In this document: in pieces, positions 32,452 to 40,811 of the stretch
Numbering within the stretch: position 1 is the stretch's first letter
How the letters are laid out: each line of letters begins with the position of its first letter
The notes under the pieces: model-generated
What the model was told of the DNA's origin: nothing
What the model saw: the letters and a program-made list of their open reading frames with translations, nothing else
Databases searched by the model: none
Position numbers and translations under genes: made by a program
Source: Micavibrio_A sp964539025
GTDB lineage: Bacteria > Pseudomonadota > Alphaproteobacteria > Micavibrionales > Micavibrionaceae
DNA: 64,000 nt
Reading direction: 5' to 3'
Assembly (NCBI GenBank): GCA_964539025.1
Contig: CAZIFA010000001.1
Location: forward strand, 124,001-188,000

Positions 32452-33713
32452 TGGGGATATTGCAAACCCTTTTCCCGCAAAAACAAAAACACCGCCTCGA
32501 TGGCGATGAAAAAGTGATCGCCGAAAACGGCAGTGAAAAAGACCGTCTGATGCTGGCGCGGGATGAAAGCACCTCTCAGGAAATCCTTTATTATCTGGCC
32601 GATAAGGACCCGTCCACCGCCGTTCGCCGCGCTGCCGCTGGCAATCCTTCCACACCGCTTCAGGCCGCGCCGATACTCGCCAAGGACAAGGACGAAGACG
32701 TCCGCCTGATCATCGCGCGGCGTCTTGTAAAAATTCTGCCGCCACTCAGCCAGGATAAATACAGCCAGTTATACGCCTTTGCCGTGCAATCGCTCGGCAT
32801 GCTTGCGCTCGATGAAGTGATCAAAATTCGAAAGGCACTAACGGAAACTCTAAAAGATTACGCCGGAACGCCGCCTGCACTTGCGGCGCAACTTGCCAAA
32901 GACCTCGAACGCGAAGTTTCCGAACCTGTGTTACGCTTCTGCGCGGCACTGAGCGATGACGATCTGGTCGATATCCTGAAAACCCATCCTGCCAACTGGG
33001 CCGCAGAGGCCGTTGCAGGCCGTAAACAACTCTCGGCGCGTGTGTCAGAGGCCGTGATCGATACGGGTAATATAGTCGCCGGGAAAATATTGATCACCAA
33101 CGAAGGCGCGGAAATAACGCCTGCCTTGCTTGAAATCATTGTTCTGCGTGCCCGCGAATATCCCGAATGGCACAAGCCGCTCGCGGGCCGTAAAACACTA
33201 CCGCCGCTGATGGCAAGGAAACTTGCGGCTTATGTCGATAAATCAGTGCGCAAAATTTTGGCCGACCGCTCCGATCTGGATCAGGACATGATCGCCGATA
33301 TTACGCGCATCATCGAACGCCGCATGGAATATGAAGATGAAAAGCGCAAAAGTTTTGATCGTTCCAATCCCATCGAACGTGCCCGCAAATTCGTCAACTC
33401 TGGTGATCTAAATGAAGAAGTGATCGCCGATGCGCTGGCCATGCGCGATCGTGAATTCGTCATAGCCGTTCTGGCGCTGCGGGCCAATGCTTCCATAAAC
33501 GATGTCGAAAAGGTTTTCGATGTGAAGGCACCACGGGCCATTTGTGCCGTGTGCTGGAAGGCTGGCTTTTCCGCGCGCATGGCGCTCAAATTGCAACAGG
33601 CTCTGGGCAATATCAAACCCGCTTCGTTGATCTACCCACGCGGCGGCACCGATTATCCGCTCAAGGAAGAAGAAATGTGTGCGCAGCTCGGGGTTATCGG
33701 TATCTCTCCATAA
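32451..33713 (+). CDS. DUF2336 helical-repeat protein
   Basis: 420 residues of alpha-helical, HEAT-like repeats: R-L-M-L-A-R-D-E-S-T-S-Q-E-I-L-Y-Y-L, D-P-S-T-A-V-R-R-A-A-A-G-N, D-E-D-V-R-L-I-I-A-R-R. DUF2336 is common in alphaproteobacteria; function unknown, with a regulatory protein-binding role often assumed. No signal or membrane helix. It overlaps zapE by one base and precedes mdh. Confidence 0.85.
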   Translation: MGILQTLFPQKQKHRLDGDEKVIAENGSEKDRLMLARDESTSQEILYYLADKDPSTAVRRAAAGNPSTPLQAAPILAKDKDEDVRLIIARRLVKILPPLSQDKYSQLYAFAVQSLGMLALDEVIKIRKALTETLKDYAGTPPALAAQLAKDLEREVSEPVLRFCAALSDDDLVDILKTHPANWAAEAVAGRKQLSARVSEAVIDTGNIVAGKILITNEGAEITPALLEIIVLRAREYPEWHKPLAGRKTLPPLMARKLAAYVDKSVRKILADRSDLDQDMIADITRIIERRMEYEDEKRKSFDRSNPIERARKFVNSGDLNEEVIADALAMRDREFVIAVLALRANASINDVEKVFDVKAPRAICAVCWKAGFSARMALKLQQALGNIKPASLIYPRGGTDYPLKEEEMCAQLGVIGISP

Positions 33714-33813
33714 CATTTTCTCCCCAAGAGGAGAGGATTTTAAGCCCTTGTGCTGCGCTGCAAGACTGGTAAAATCCCTCCTATTGGATTCACGTTTTTA
33801 AAGGAACAATGGC

Positions 33814-34767
33814 ATGGCACGCGCAAAAATCGGGTTGGTTGGGGCAGGGATGATCGGCGGAACGCTGGCACACCTGATCGGTTTGAAAGAACTGGGTGAT
33901 ATCGCGCTGGTCGACGTGGCCGATGGTATTCCGCAAGGTAAAGGTCTCGACCTCGCCGAAAGTTCGCCCGTTGAAATGTTTGATGCGAAATACATGGGCT
34001 CCACCGATTACGCAATCCTGAAAGATTCCGATGTCGTTATCGTCACCGCGGGCGTGCCGCGCAAACCAGGCATGTCCCGTGACGATCTGATCGGCATCAA
34101 TTCCGGCATCATCAAAACGGCGGGCGAAGGCATAAAGAAACACGCGCCTAACGCCTTCGTTATCGTCATCACCAACCCGCTCGACGCGATGGTATCGGTG
34201 ATGCAGGAAGTCACAGGCTTCAAACCCGAAAAAGTCGTCGGCATGGCGGGCGTTTTGGATAGCGCGCGTTTCCGCTACTTCCTTGCCGAAGAATTCAATG
34301 TATCGGTTGAAGACGTCACGGCTTTCGTTCTCGGCGGCCATGGTGATACGATGGTGCCGCTCACGCGCTATTCCACAGTGGCGGGCATTCCATTGCCCGA
34401 TCTCGTTGCCATGGGCTGGACGACACAGGACAAACTCGACAAGATCGTACAACGCACGCGCGATGGCGGCGCCGAAATCGTCGCTCTGCTGAAAACGGGT
34501 TCTGCGTATTATGCGCCTGCTTCCTCTGCGGTCGCGATGGCTGAAAGTTACCTCAAAGACAAAAAACGCGTTCTGCCCTGCGCTGCGAAACTCAACGGCG
34601 AATACGGCATCAAGGGTCTCTATATCGGCGTTCCGGTGATCATCGGCAAAGGCGGCGTAGAGAAAATTATCGAAATCAAACTGAACGCGGACGAACAAAA
34701 AATGTTCGATCATTCTGTGAGTGCGGTGAAAGACCTCGTCGCCGCCGCGAACAAAATCGCCGCTTAG
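33814..34767 (+). CDS. mdh: Malate dehydrogenase (LDH-like)
   Basis: 317 residues; NAD-binding G-A-G-M-I-G-G, active-site loop arginines in V-P-R83-K-P-G-M-S-R89-D-D-L, R153 and catalytic H176 in L-G-G-H-G-D-T-M-V-P. Oxidises malate to oxaloacetate in the TCA cycle. AAGGAAC lies before ATG 33814; an ATG at 33809 is out of frame. It precedes sucC in the usual alphaproteobacterial order, but two unknown minus-strand genes intervene. Confidence 0.96.
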   Translation: MARAKIGLVGAGMIGGTLAHLIGLKELGDIALVDVADGIPQGKGLDLAESSPVEMFDAKYMGSTDYAILKDSDVVIVTAGVPRKPGMSRDDLIGINSGIIKTAGEGIKKHAPNAFVIVITNPLDAMVSVMQEVTGFKPEKVVGMAGVLDSARFRYFLAEEFNVSVEDVTAFVLGGHGDTMVPLTRYSTVAGIPLPDLVAMGWTTQDKLDKIVQRTRDGGAEIVALLKTGSAYYAPASSAVAMAESYLKDKKRVLPCAAKLNGEYGIKGLYIGVPVIIGKGGVEKIIEIKLNADEQKMFDHSVSAVKDLVAAANKIAA

Positions 34768-34785
34768 TATAATCCGCATAAAAAC

Positions 34786-34812
34786 AAGGCCCGCGAAATG
34801 CGGGCCTTTTTA
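34786..34812 (+). terminator. Intrinsic terminator after mdh
   Basis: AAGGCCCGC (34786-34794) and GCGGGCCTT (34800-34808) form a 9-bp stem with a 5-nt loop, followed by Ts. It ends mdh transcription. Confidence 0.9.
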
Positions 34813-34831
34813 CTTGTCGGAATGAAATTTA

Positions 34832-35662
34832 TTAATGCAACGTTAGCGAAGGTGCATTTGCACTCACATTCGGGCCTTTTGGCAGATGTTCGCCAGATGC
34901 AATCACTTCTTCCGGCTTGTTATCGAATTGATCGCCAACATCCCTTTTGACTTTTTTCGTACCATCAACGCCCTGTTTGAGTTGGAAGATACAAATAAGA
35001 TGACTCTTTACGCCGAGTGAAAAATTGTGGTTTTCGGAACGTTCGGTATGAAGTTTTTCTTCGCGAAGCACGCGCTCAACATCATGCACGTATTTCATGG
35101 TGATCGGATGGACGCGCATTTCGTAATCTGCTGCCATATCTTCGATCTGGCGTTCTAACGCGTCGCGCAATGCCGGGTCATGAATAGCTTCAAGTTCTTT
35201 GACTTTTGCTGCGATGATTTGCGCTTCTTGAATAAGTTTATGATACACGGGTTCAGATACCTGCATCATGTCATATATGCATTCGTTATCCTCATGCCGC
35301 TCCGGCAGTACGATATCGGCTTTGGGGCCGAATGTTTTGGTGAGCATGCTGGCGCCGGCTTTGAAGATTTCTCTTGTGACCTGGACTGCCTGGGGCAAAT
35401 AATTGAGACCTTCTAAAAATGCATCGGTCATGGAAGCATTCTTCAGAAGTAAGCCGTCGTCTTTTGTGTGTTTACGACCTTGACGTTTGATAACTTTGCC
35501 GTTGTGTGTATGGAGAGGTTGGTCGCCATCGCTGGAGGCATCTTGGCCCAGGACCACGCGCATTTCTTCGTTGAACAGGTCTATGTCCTCGCGCGCCTGC
35601 GCCGCCTCTTTTGTCAGGCGTTCGGCAGGTGTTAAAAAACGGTCATCGCGCTTGTTCGACAT
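34832..35662 (-). CDS. Hypothetical helical protein
   Basis: 276 residues from ATG 35662; a GTG at 35668 is possible. Mostly alpha-helical and charged; a coiled-coil-like segment spans about 130-190 (Q-E-A-Q-I-I-A-A-K-V-K-E-L-E-A-I). It shares no motif I recognise. It is convergent with mdh and transcribed alongside the minus-strand gene at 35729; both have a similar charged N-terminus (M-A-R/M-S-N-K-R...), suggesting lineage-specific secreted or structural proteins. Confidence 0.6.
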   Translation of the reverse strand: MSNKRDDRFLTPAERLTKEAAQAREDIDLFNEEMRVVLGQDASSDGDQPLHTHNGKVIKRQGRKHTKDDGLLLKNASMTDAFLEGLNYLPQAVQVTREIFKAGASMLTKTFGPKADIVLPERHEDNECIYDMMQVSEPVYHKLIQEAQIIAAKVKELEAIHDPALRDALERQIEDMAADYEMRVHPITMKYVHDVERVLREEKLHTERSENHNFSLGVKSHLICIFQLKQGVDGTKKVKRDVGDQFDNKPEEVIASGEHLPKGPNVSANAPSLTLH

Positions 35663-35728
35663 AGGCACATACTACCCGAAAACCTGTCAAAAATCAAGAA
35701 AACTAGGGCTTTGACGTATGTTAGCCTG

Positions 35729-36538
35729 CTACGCGCCGGGCGCTGCGGTAAAATCCGTACGGGGGCGGGCCGCAGATGTGGCTTGCGGATTGTTGCTGTT
35801 ATCGGCTTTAGGTGCTGTGGTCGCTGCCTGCCGGAATTGCGCAGTGATGGATTCACCAGACGTCAATTCGATGTCGTTATGCGATCCGATCAGCGGCGCG
35901 GCTTCCGGCGTCGGCGCGGCAGCCACAGGTGTCGCGGGTGGTGTGTTGATGTTTGCGGCCTGCGGCTCCGATGAACCGAACAGCCAGTTTTTGGCGCTGG
36001 TGAATTTACTGCTGACGAAATTCGTCGTTGAGTCCCAGGCGTTTGTCGTTGTCGTGCTTACTGTGTCGACCGCGCTGCTGATCTGATCGCCGACATAGTC
36101 CGTAGCGCCGGTAACCGATTTTTTTGCGTTTTCCCAAAGACTTGTAAATTTATCGCCGACCGAATCCCATGCTTTGGTGACACCGTTCCACACGCCGCTG
36201 GCGGCATTGCCCACACTATCAAGTGTCGAATCGTACCAGCTTTTTTCGCTAGGATCGTCAAAGGCTTCATCCATCGCAGCACCAAATTGTTCAACCGCGC
36301 GCTCTCGTTTTGTTTCCGTGCTGCTTTCGTTACCATAGGCCTCGCCTTGTGCTGTGCCTTCACCGACCTGATACAATCCTGATTTACGGCGGAGCACAGC
36401 ATCCGGGTCGTCGCCATCGATGCCATTGGATTTGGGTTTGGTGCTTACGAATTCGGGGCGCGCCTCATCGCTCAGGCTTTCCTGGTTTTCGCGAAAAGCC
36501 TTTTTCGGGTCCTTTTTTATGCCTTGGGCGCGTGCCAT
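35729..36538 (-). CDS. Hypothetical protein with amphipathic W-x-S repeats
   Basis: 269 residues, no signal peptide. Residues about 98-190 form a run of 11-residue-like amphipathic units with tryptophans (S-W-Y-D-S-T, V-W-N-G-V-T-K-A-W-D-S, L-W-E-N-A-K, A-W-D-S-T-T, N-W-L-F-G), as in lipid-surface-binding or LEA-like helices. The C-terminus is Ala/Pro-rich and disordered. Function unknown. The antisense open frames over it reflect its low complexity. Confidence 0.6.
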   Translation of the reverse strand: MARAQGIKKDPKKAFRENQESLSDEARPEFVSTKPKSNGIDGDDPDAVLRRKSGLYQVGEGTAQGEAYGNESSTETKRERAVEQFGAAMDEAFDDPSEKSWYDSTLDSVGNAASGVWNGVTKAWDSVGDKFTSLWENAKKSVTGATDYVGDQISSAVDTVSTTTTNAWDSTTNFVSSKFTSAKNWLFGSSEPQAANINTPPATPVAAAPTPEAAPLIGSHNDIELTSGESITAQFRQAATTAPKADNSNNPQATSAARPRTDFTAAPGA

Positions 36539-36718
36539 TTAAACCCCTGGTTACTATTCAAATAATACCATTTCGTGGTTAAAGGATTCAAATTTAGGCC
36601 CTATATCCGGGGCATACGGCCAAATAGGGGTTTGCCCTTATCTTGTGCAAATGCTAAAAAACTGGGGTGATTTGCGGGTTTTCCGCTTATTTTCCAATAC
36701 AATCAAAGGGTTGATCAT

Positions 36719-37924
36719 ATGAATATCCATGAATATCAGGCAAAAGAGCTTTTGGCAAAATACGGCGTGGCCGTGCCCAAGGGAATTCCGGCCATGAGTG
36801 TGGATGAAGCCGTCAAAGCGGCAGGTCAGCTTCCGGGTCCGCTCTATGTGGTCAAGGCCCAGATACATGCTGGTGGTCGCGGTGCCGGGAAATTCAAGAA
36901 CAACCCGACGGGCAAAGGCGGCGTTCGCCTCTGCAAGACGAAAGATGAAGTGAGAGAAGCCGCGCAGGCGATGATGAATCAGGTTCTGGTGACCAAACAA
37001 ACCGGCCCCGAAGGAAAAGAAGTTCAGCGTCTCTATGTAACCGACGGCGTAGACATTAAAAAAGAATATTACTGTTCGGTCGTTTTGGATCGTAAAACCT
37101 CACGCGTCACGTTCATGACGTCGACGGAAGGCGGTATGGACATCGAAGAAGTCGCGCACAAGCACCCGGAAAAAATCACGCGCGTAGCGATCGATCCCGC
37201 CGCCGGTTTTCAAGGTCATCACGCCCGCACGCTGGCGTTCGGTCTTGGTCTTGAAGGTGATGCGCTTAAATCCGCGCAGAAATTCTTTGCGGCACTGTAC
37301 AAAGCGTTTACGGAACTGGATTGTTCCATCGTTGAAATCAATCCACTGATCGTGACGGACAAAAACGAAATCCTCGCGCTCGACGCCAAAATGAATTTCG
37401 ATGAAAACGCGCTGTTCCGTCAAAAAACGGTTGCTGAAATGCGCGATGAAACCGAAGAAGACCCGAACGAAAAACTGGCGAAAGACTGGGAATTGTCATA
37501 CGTCCGCATGGATGGGAATATCGGTTGTATGGTCAACGGCGCCGGTTTGGCCATGGCGACGATGGACATTATCAAACTGTATGGCGGCGAACCTGCCAAC
37601 TTCCTCGATGTCGGCGGCGGCGCCACGACCGAACGCGTGACGGCGGCGTTTAAGATCATTCTGTCCGATAAAAACGTGAAGGGTGTCCTCGTCAATATCT
37701 TCGGTGGCATCATGAAATGCGACATCATTGCCAATGGTATTATCGCCGCCGCCAAGGAAGTTTCGCTCTCGGTTCCGCTCGTCGTCCGCCTTGAAGGCAC
37801 GAACGTGAAGGAAGGCAAGGACATTCTGAACAATTCTGGCCTTCCTATCATTTCGGCGGATAACCTCGAAGACGCGGCCAAAAAGGTGGTCGAAGCCACG
37901 AAAAAAGCCCAAAAAGCGGCTTAA
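36719..37924 (+). CDS. sucC: Succinyl-CoA synthetase beta subunit
   Basis: 401 residues; ATP-grasp N-terminus (M-N-I-H-E-Y-Q-A-K-E-L-L-A-K-Y-G-V), V-K-A-Q-I-H-A-G-G-R-G, E-I-N-P-L, and the CoA-ligase C-terminal G-I-M-K-C-D. With SucD it makes ATP/GTP and succinate from succinyl-CoA. The sucD gene follows, but with a cold-shock gene between. Confidence 0.96.
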   Translation: MNIHEYQAKELLAKYGVAVPKGIPAMSVDEAVKAAGQLPGPLYVVKAQIHAGGRGAGKFKNNPTGKGGVRLCKTKDEVREAAQAMMNQVLVTKQTGPEGKEVQRLYVTDGVDIKKEYYCSVVLDRKTSRVTFMTSTEGGMDIEEVAHKHPEKITRVAIDPAAGFQGHHARTLAFGLGLEGDALKSAQKFFAALYKAFTELDCSIVEINPLIVTDKNEILALDAKMNFDENALFRQKTVAEMRDETEEDPNEKLAKDWELSYVRMDGNIGCMVNGAGLAMATMDIIKLYGGEPANFLDVGGGATTERVTAAFKIILSDKNVKGVLVNIFGGIMKCDIIANGIIAAAKEVSLSVPLVVRLEGTNVKEGKDILNNSGLPIISADNLEDAAKKVVEATKKAQKAA

Positions 37925-37992
37925 AGCCTCTTGGAACGGCTTGCTTTCACGCTCTATCTCATTATAGTGTCTGGCATCAAAAGGAGGAGCAT

Positions 37993-38196
37993 ATGGCTCA
38001 AGGAAAAGTAAAGTGGTTTAATTCACAAAAAGGTTTCGGCTTCATTCAGCCGAATGATGGTGGCCCCGATGTGTTCGTTCACATCAGCGCGGTCCAGCAA
38101 TCCGGCCTCAATGGCCTGAATGAAAATCAGGCTGTCAGCTACGACATCACCGAAGAACGTGGCAAAAAAGCAGCAACAAATCTGAAAACCGTCTAA
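37993..38196 (+). CDS. Cold-shock-domain protein (CspA family)
   Basis: 67 residues, the whole protein being one OB-fold cold-shock domain: G-K-V-K-W-F-N (RNP1-side), K-G-F-G-F-I (RNP1) and D-V-F-V-H-I-S (RNP2). It binds single-stranded RNA/DNA. A very strong AAGGAGGAG precedes the ATG. It lies between sucC and sucD, 68 nt after the first and 54 before the second, with its own terminator overlapping the stop codon. Confidence 0.95.
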   Translation: MAQGKVKWFNSQKGFGFIQPNDGGPDVFVHISAVQQSGLNGLNENQAVSYDITEERGKKAATNLKTV

Positions 38197-38211
38197 CGAC
38201 GGTTTTCTTCT
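38185..38211 (+). terminator. Terminator overlapping the csp stop codon
   Basis: AAAACCGTC (38185-38193) and GACGGTTTT (38198-38206) form a perfect 9-bp stem with loop TAAC, which contains the stop codon; a pyrimidine tract follows. It would limit read-through from sucC-csp into sucD. Confidence 0.8.
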
Positions 38212-38250
38212 ACCCTCACCACACGAACCTTCTACGCGAAAGAGATTCAC

Positions 38251-39135
38251 ATGGCAGTCTTGGTCGGCAAAGACACGAAAGTAATTTGTCAGGGTTTTAC
38301 GGGATCGCAGGGCACGTTCCATTCGGAACAGGCGATTGCCTACGGGACGAAGATGGTCGGCGGTGTTACGCCGGGCAAGGGCGGCTCGAAACACTTGAAC
38401 CTTCCCGTGTTTGACACCGTTCTCGATGCCAAGAAAAAAACCGGTGCCAATGCCACCGTGATTTACGTGCCTCCGCCTTTCGCGGCTGATGCGATTTTGG
38501 AAGCAATCGATGCTGAAATGGATCTGGCCGTCTGCATCACCGAAGGAATTCCGGTTCTGGATATGGTGAAGGTAAAGCGTGCGCTTACGGGTTCTAAAAC
38601 ACGTCTGATCGGCCCGAACTGNNNNNNNNNNCCCGGTATCATCACGCCAGGCGAATGCAAGATCGGCATCATGCCCGGCCATATTCACAAACGCGGCAAG
38701 GTCGGGATCGTTTCACGTTCCGGCACGCTAACCTATGAAGCCGTTGCGCAAACGGGCGCTGTCGGCCTCGGCCAGACAACCTGCATCGGCATCGGCGGCG
38801 ACCCCGTCAACGGCACGAACTTTATCGACTGCCTTGAAATGTTCTTGAAAGACGATGAAACCGAAGCAATCCTGATGATCGGTGAAATCGGCGGCACGGC
38901 GGAAATCGAAGCTGCGCAATTCTACAAAGATCACAAAAAGAAAAAACCCATCGGTGGATTTATCGCTGGCGCCACGGCACCACCCGGTAAACGCATGGGT
39001 CACGCTGGTGCTCTGATCTCCGGTGCGGATGACACCGCGCCTGCTAAGATGGAAGCCATGCGCTCCGCAGGCTTTGTCGTGTCTGACTCGCCCGCAGGTC
39101 TGGGTGATGCTGTCATGAAGGCGATGGCCGCGTAA
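38251..39135 (+). CDS. sucD: Succinyl-CoA synthetase alpha subunit (contains assembly gap)
   Basis: About 291 residues in reality: CoA-binding Rossmann part (G-F-T-G-S-Q-G-T-F-H), and the phospho-histidine in G-H-A-G-A-L-I. Ten Ns (38622-38631) split the invariant L-I-G-P-N-C-P-G-I-I motif. The sequence on both sides needs only one base to read G-P-N-C-P-G, so the gap adds about three false residues. The frame otherwise stays intact. Confidence 0.95.
   Translation: MAVLVGKDTKVICQGFTGSQGTFHSEQAIAYGTKMVGGVTPGKGGSKHLNLPVFDTVLDAKKKTGANATVIYVPPPFAADAILEAIDAEMDLAVCITEGIPVLDMVKVKRALTGSKTRLIGPNXXXXPGIITPGECKIGIMPGHIHKRGKVGIVSRSGTLTYEAVAQTGAVGLGQTTCIGIGGDPVNGTNFIDCLEMFLKDDETEAILMIGEIGGTAEIEAAQFYKDHKKKKPIGGFIAGATAPPGKRMGHAGALISGADDTAPAKMEAMRSAGFVVSDSPAGLGDAVMKAMAA
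38622..38631. other. Assembly gap (10 N)
   Basis: Run of ten Ns inside sucD. Flanking codons GGC CCG AAC TG- and CCC GGT ATC rejoin with a single base. Confidence 0.99.
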
Positions 39136-39143
39136 ACCCAATA

Positions 39144-39516
39144 CTGTCATCCCGGAAATTTGCGAAGCAAATTATCCGGGATCTTAGGGAACTCATGGCA
39201 TACTTTGTCTATATGATGGCCAGTAAGAAAGACGGTGTGATTTACACAGGGGTGACATCTGATCTTGTTGTACGTGATTACGAACACAAACACGGTATCA
39301 AGGCGGGTTTTACGAATAAGTATTTTGTGAAACGACTTGTATATTTTGAGAAGCATCAAGAAATGCGGGAAGCGATTAAAAAAGAAAAGCAACTGAAACG
39401 CTGGCGCCGCGCATGGAAGGTCGAGTTGATTGAGCAAGACAATCCTGAGTGGAAAGATTTAAGCGGCGGGTTATAAGATCCCGGATAAATTCTTGCAGAA
39501 TTTTCCGGGATGACAG
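39144..39516. mobile_element. Minimal element: inverted palindromic repeats around one GIY-YIG gene
   Basis: The left end 39144-39185 and right end 39474-39516 are near-identical inverted repeats (CTGTCATCCCGGAAA... and ...TTTCCGGGATGACAG), each itself a hairpin with ATCCGGGATCTTA as inner border. The only content is the GIY-YIG gene, whose stop codon lies in the right repeat and whose start is 9 bp inside the left. Outer termini match the solo repeats at 27435, 30219 and 47655. Confidence 0.75.
39195..39476 (+). CDS. Single-domain GIY-YIG nuclease
   Basis: 93 residues. F-V-Y (4-6) and Y-T-G (17-19) form the GIY-YIG strands; R27, H31 and E64 are at the catalytic positions (D-L-V-V-R-D-Y-E-H-K and E-A-I-K-K-E-K-Q). 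The C-terminal K-R-W-R-R-A-W-K-V-E-L-I is typical of this very common bacterial group (YhbQ/COG2827-like). These have no settled function. Here the gene is enclosed by inverted repeats of a dispersed family, which points to a role in moving or maintaining those repeats; that is inference. Confidence 0.9.
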   Translation: MAYFVYMMASKKDGVIYTGVTSDLVVRDYEHKHGIKAGFTNKYFVKRLVYFEKHQEMREAIKKEKQLKRWRRAWKVELIEQDNPEWKDLSGGL

Positions 39517-39528
39517 ATAAGAGGAACT

Positions 39529-40146
39529 ATGCTCGAACAGGCCGTACAATGGCTCGTACATTTTATAGAAACGCTGGGATATCCCGGCGTTTTTATCATG
39601 TCGGCGCTGGAAAGCACCTTTCTTCCCATCCCTTCCGAAGCCACGCTGATCCCCGCTGGCTACCTGATCCACCAAGGCACATGGAATGGCCCGCTGGTTT
39701 TCCTTTTGGCCGTGGCCGGAACAATGGCAGGTAGCCTCGCAAATTACGCCATCGCCTATTACGGTGGTCGCTATGTCCTGACCCGCTACGGCAAATACAT
39801 GCTGATGGATGAAGCCAAGCTTGCCTATATGGAATCCTATTTCGTCAAACACGGCTCGCTCTCGATTTTTCTCGGCCGCCTCGTGCTTGGCGTGCGCCAC
39901 TTCATATCCTTCCCCGCCGGACTCGCCCGCATGGATCTCAAAAAATTCTGCCTCTACACGGTGGCAGGCGGGGGACTATGGACTCTGGTGTTGCTGGTTA
40001 CGGGTTATATGATCGGTGATAACAAAGAGTTGGTAATGTCTTTTCTGCCGATACTTAAGATCGGTTTTGTCCTTGGAGTCGCCGCCATCGTCGGCTGGCA
40101 TATATATAAGAGCCGCCGGAACAAGGTGCATATTCCGCCCGTCTAG
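39529..40146 (+). CDS. DedA-family membrane protein
   Basis: 205 residues, five to six helices. It carries E-S-T-F-L-P-I-P-S-E near residue 28 and the F-L-G-R-L-V-L-G-V-R-H-F-I-S-F-P-A-G motif of DedA/VTT proteins, which include undecaprenyl-phosphate flippases. It may recycle the carrier used by the envelope cluster at 839-7967. It begins 12 nt after the GIY-YIG element. Confidence 0.9.
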   Translation: MLEQAVQWLVHFIETLGYPGVFIMSALESTFLPIPSEATLIPAGYLIHQGTWNGPLVFLLAVAGTMAGSLANYAIAYYGGRYVLTRYGKYMLMDEAKLAYMESYFVKHGSLSIFLGRLVLGVRHFISFPAGLARMDLKKFCLYTVAGGGLWTLVLLVTGYMIGDNKELVMSFLPILKIGFVLGVAAIVGWHIYKSRRNKVHIPPV

Positions 40147-40320
40147 TACGGCAAATATTGCCATAACGCAAAAATACTACTCACCTTAAAAATCTATTAA
40201 AATTACCCATCTTCATGAAATAACTGGAAAAAATGCATTTTCCAGATGGCATTTCTCTTGCAACGCTCTGATCGGAGTAAACAACCGAATTTAGAAAATT
40301 TAGAAAGTAGGGTGAGTACC

Positions 40321-40440
40321 ATGTTGAATTTTTTATCCGTATCGGCCGCCGTCGGCATCTTCGTTTCCGCCATCAATCTGATGTGCGCCTACACGCCGGC
40401 GACCATCATCGATCTGTTGAACATGTCTGACAAACTGTAA
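40321..40440 (+). CDS. Small single-helix membrane protein 1
   Basis: 39 residues: MLNFLSVSAAVGIFVSAINL then C-A-Y-T-P-A-T-I-I-D. One hydrophobic helix. GGGTGAG precedes the ATG; an upstream in-frame start at 40246 is not supported by a Shine-Dalgarno. It resembles the next gene in its second half (S/T-A-I/L-N-L/V...P-x-T). Unknown function. Confidence 0.5.
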   Translation: MLNFLSVSAAVGIFVSAINLMCAYTPATIIDLLNMSDKL

Positions 40441-40449
40441 GAGGAAACA

Positions 40450-40611
40450 ATGTCTTTTGATTATGATTTAAACAATGAAGCGAAGACAACCATGTACAAC
40501 CTAGCCATCTTTTTGTGCGGCCTTTGCATCCTTTTGACCACCGCGCTCAATGTCGCTTTTACGATCATGCCTGAAACAATGGCCCAGGTGGTGCGCAGCC
40601 TGGTGGCATAA
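40450..40611 (+). CDS. Small single-helix membrane protein 2
   Basis: 53 residues: a charged N-terminus M-S-F-D-Y-D-L-N-N-E-A-K, then a hydrophobic helix L-A-I-F-L-C-G-L-C-I-L-L and T-A-L-N-V-A-F-T-I-M-P-E-T. AGAGGAAACA precedes the ATG 9 nt after the previous stop. The C-terminal half aligns with the preceding 39-residue protein, suggesting duplication. Followed by a strong terminator. Confidence 0.55.
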   Translation: MSFDYDLNNEAKTTMYNLAIFLCGLCILLTTALNVAFTIMPETMAQVVRSLVA

Positions 40612-40694
40612 ACCCGTTCCCCCCGGCCGCGCTCCTTCCCCCCAGGGGGCGCGGCCAAACTAAAAAGTCCCCTCGTAACCCCAAACCGTAACTT

Positions 40695-40724
40695 GCGGGC
40701 CCCTTAAAAAAGGGCCCGCCTTTT
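40695..40724 (+). terminator. Intrinsic terminator after the small membrane gene pair
   Basis: GCGGGCCC (40695-40702) and GGGCCCGC (40712-40719) with a 9-nt A-rich loop, followed by a short T-run. The rest of the 40612-41008 gap holds this and the palindrome at 40726. Confidence 0.85.
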
Positions 40725-40725
40725 C

Positions 40726-40811
40726 ACCACAAAGCCTCAAAGAACACGAAGAATCACAAAGTTTTTATATATTTCCTTTGTGATTCTTCGTGTTCTTTGA
40801 GGCTTTGTGGT
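40726..40811. repeat. Perfect 36-bp inverted repeat
   Basis: Arms 40726-40761 and 40776-40811 are perfect complements, with a 14-nt A/T spacer. The arms contain AAAGAACACGAAGAA, a motif I associate with repeats in many bacteria that accompany GxxExxY nuclease genes; none is here. It lies about 200 bp before sucA. Confidence 0.9.

Noticed and set aside
35718..36086. Plus-strand frame with an apparent hydrophobic stretch
   Set aside because: Antisense to the Ala/Thr-rich tail of the 35729-36538 gene.
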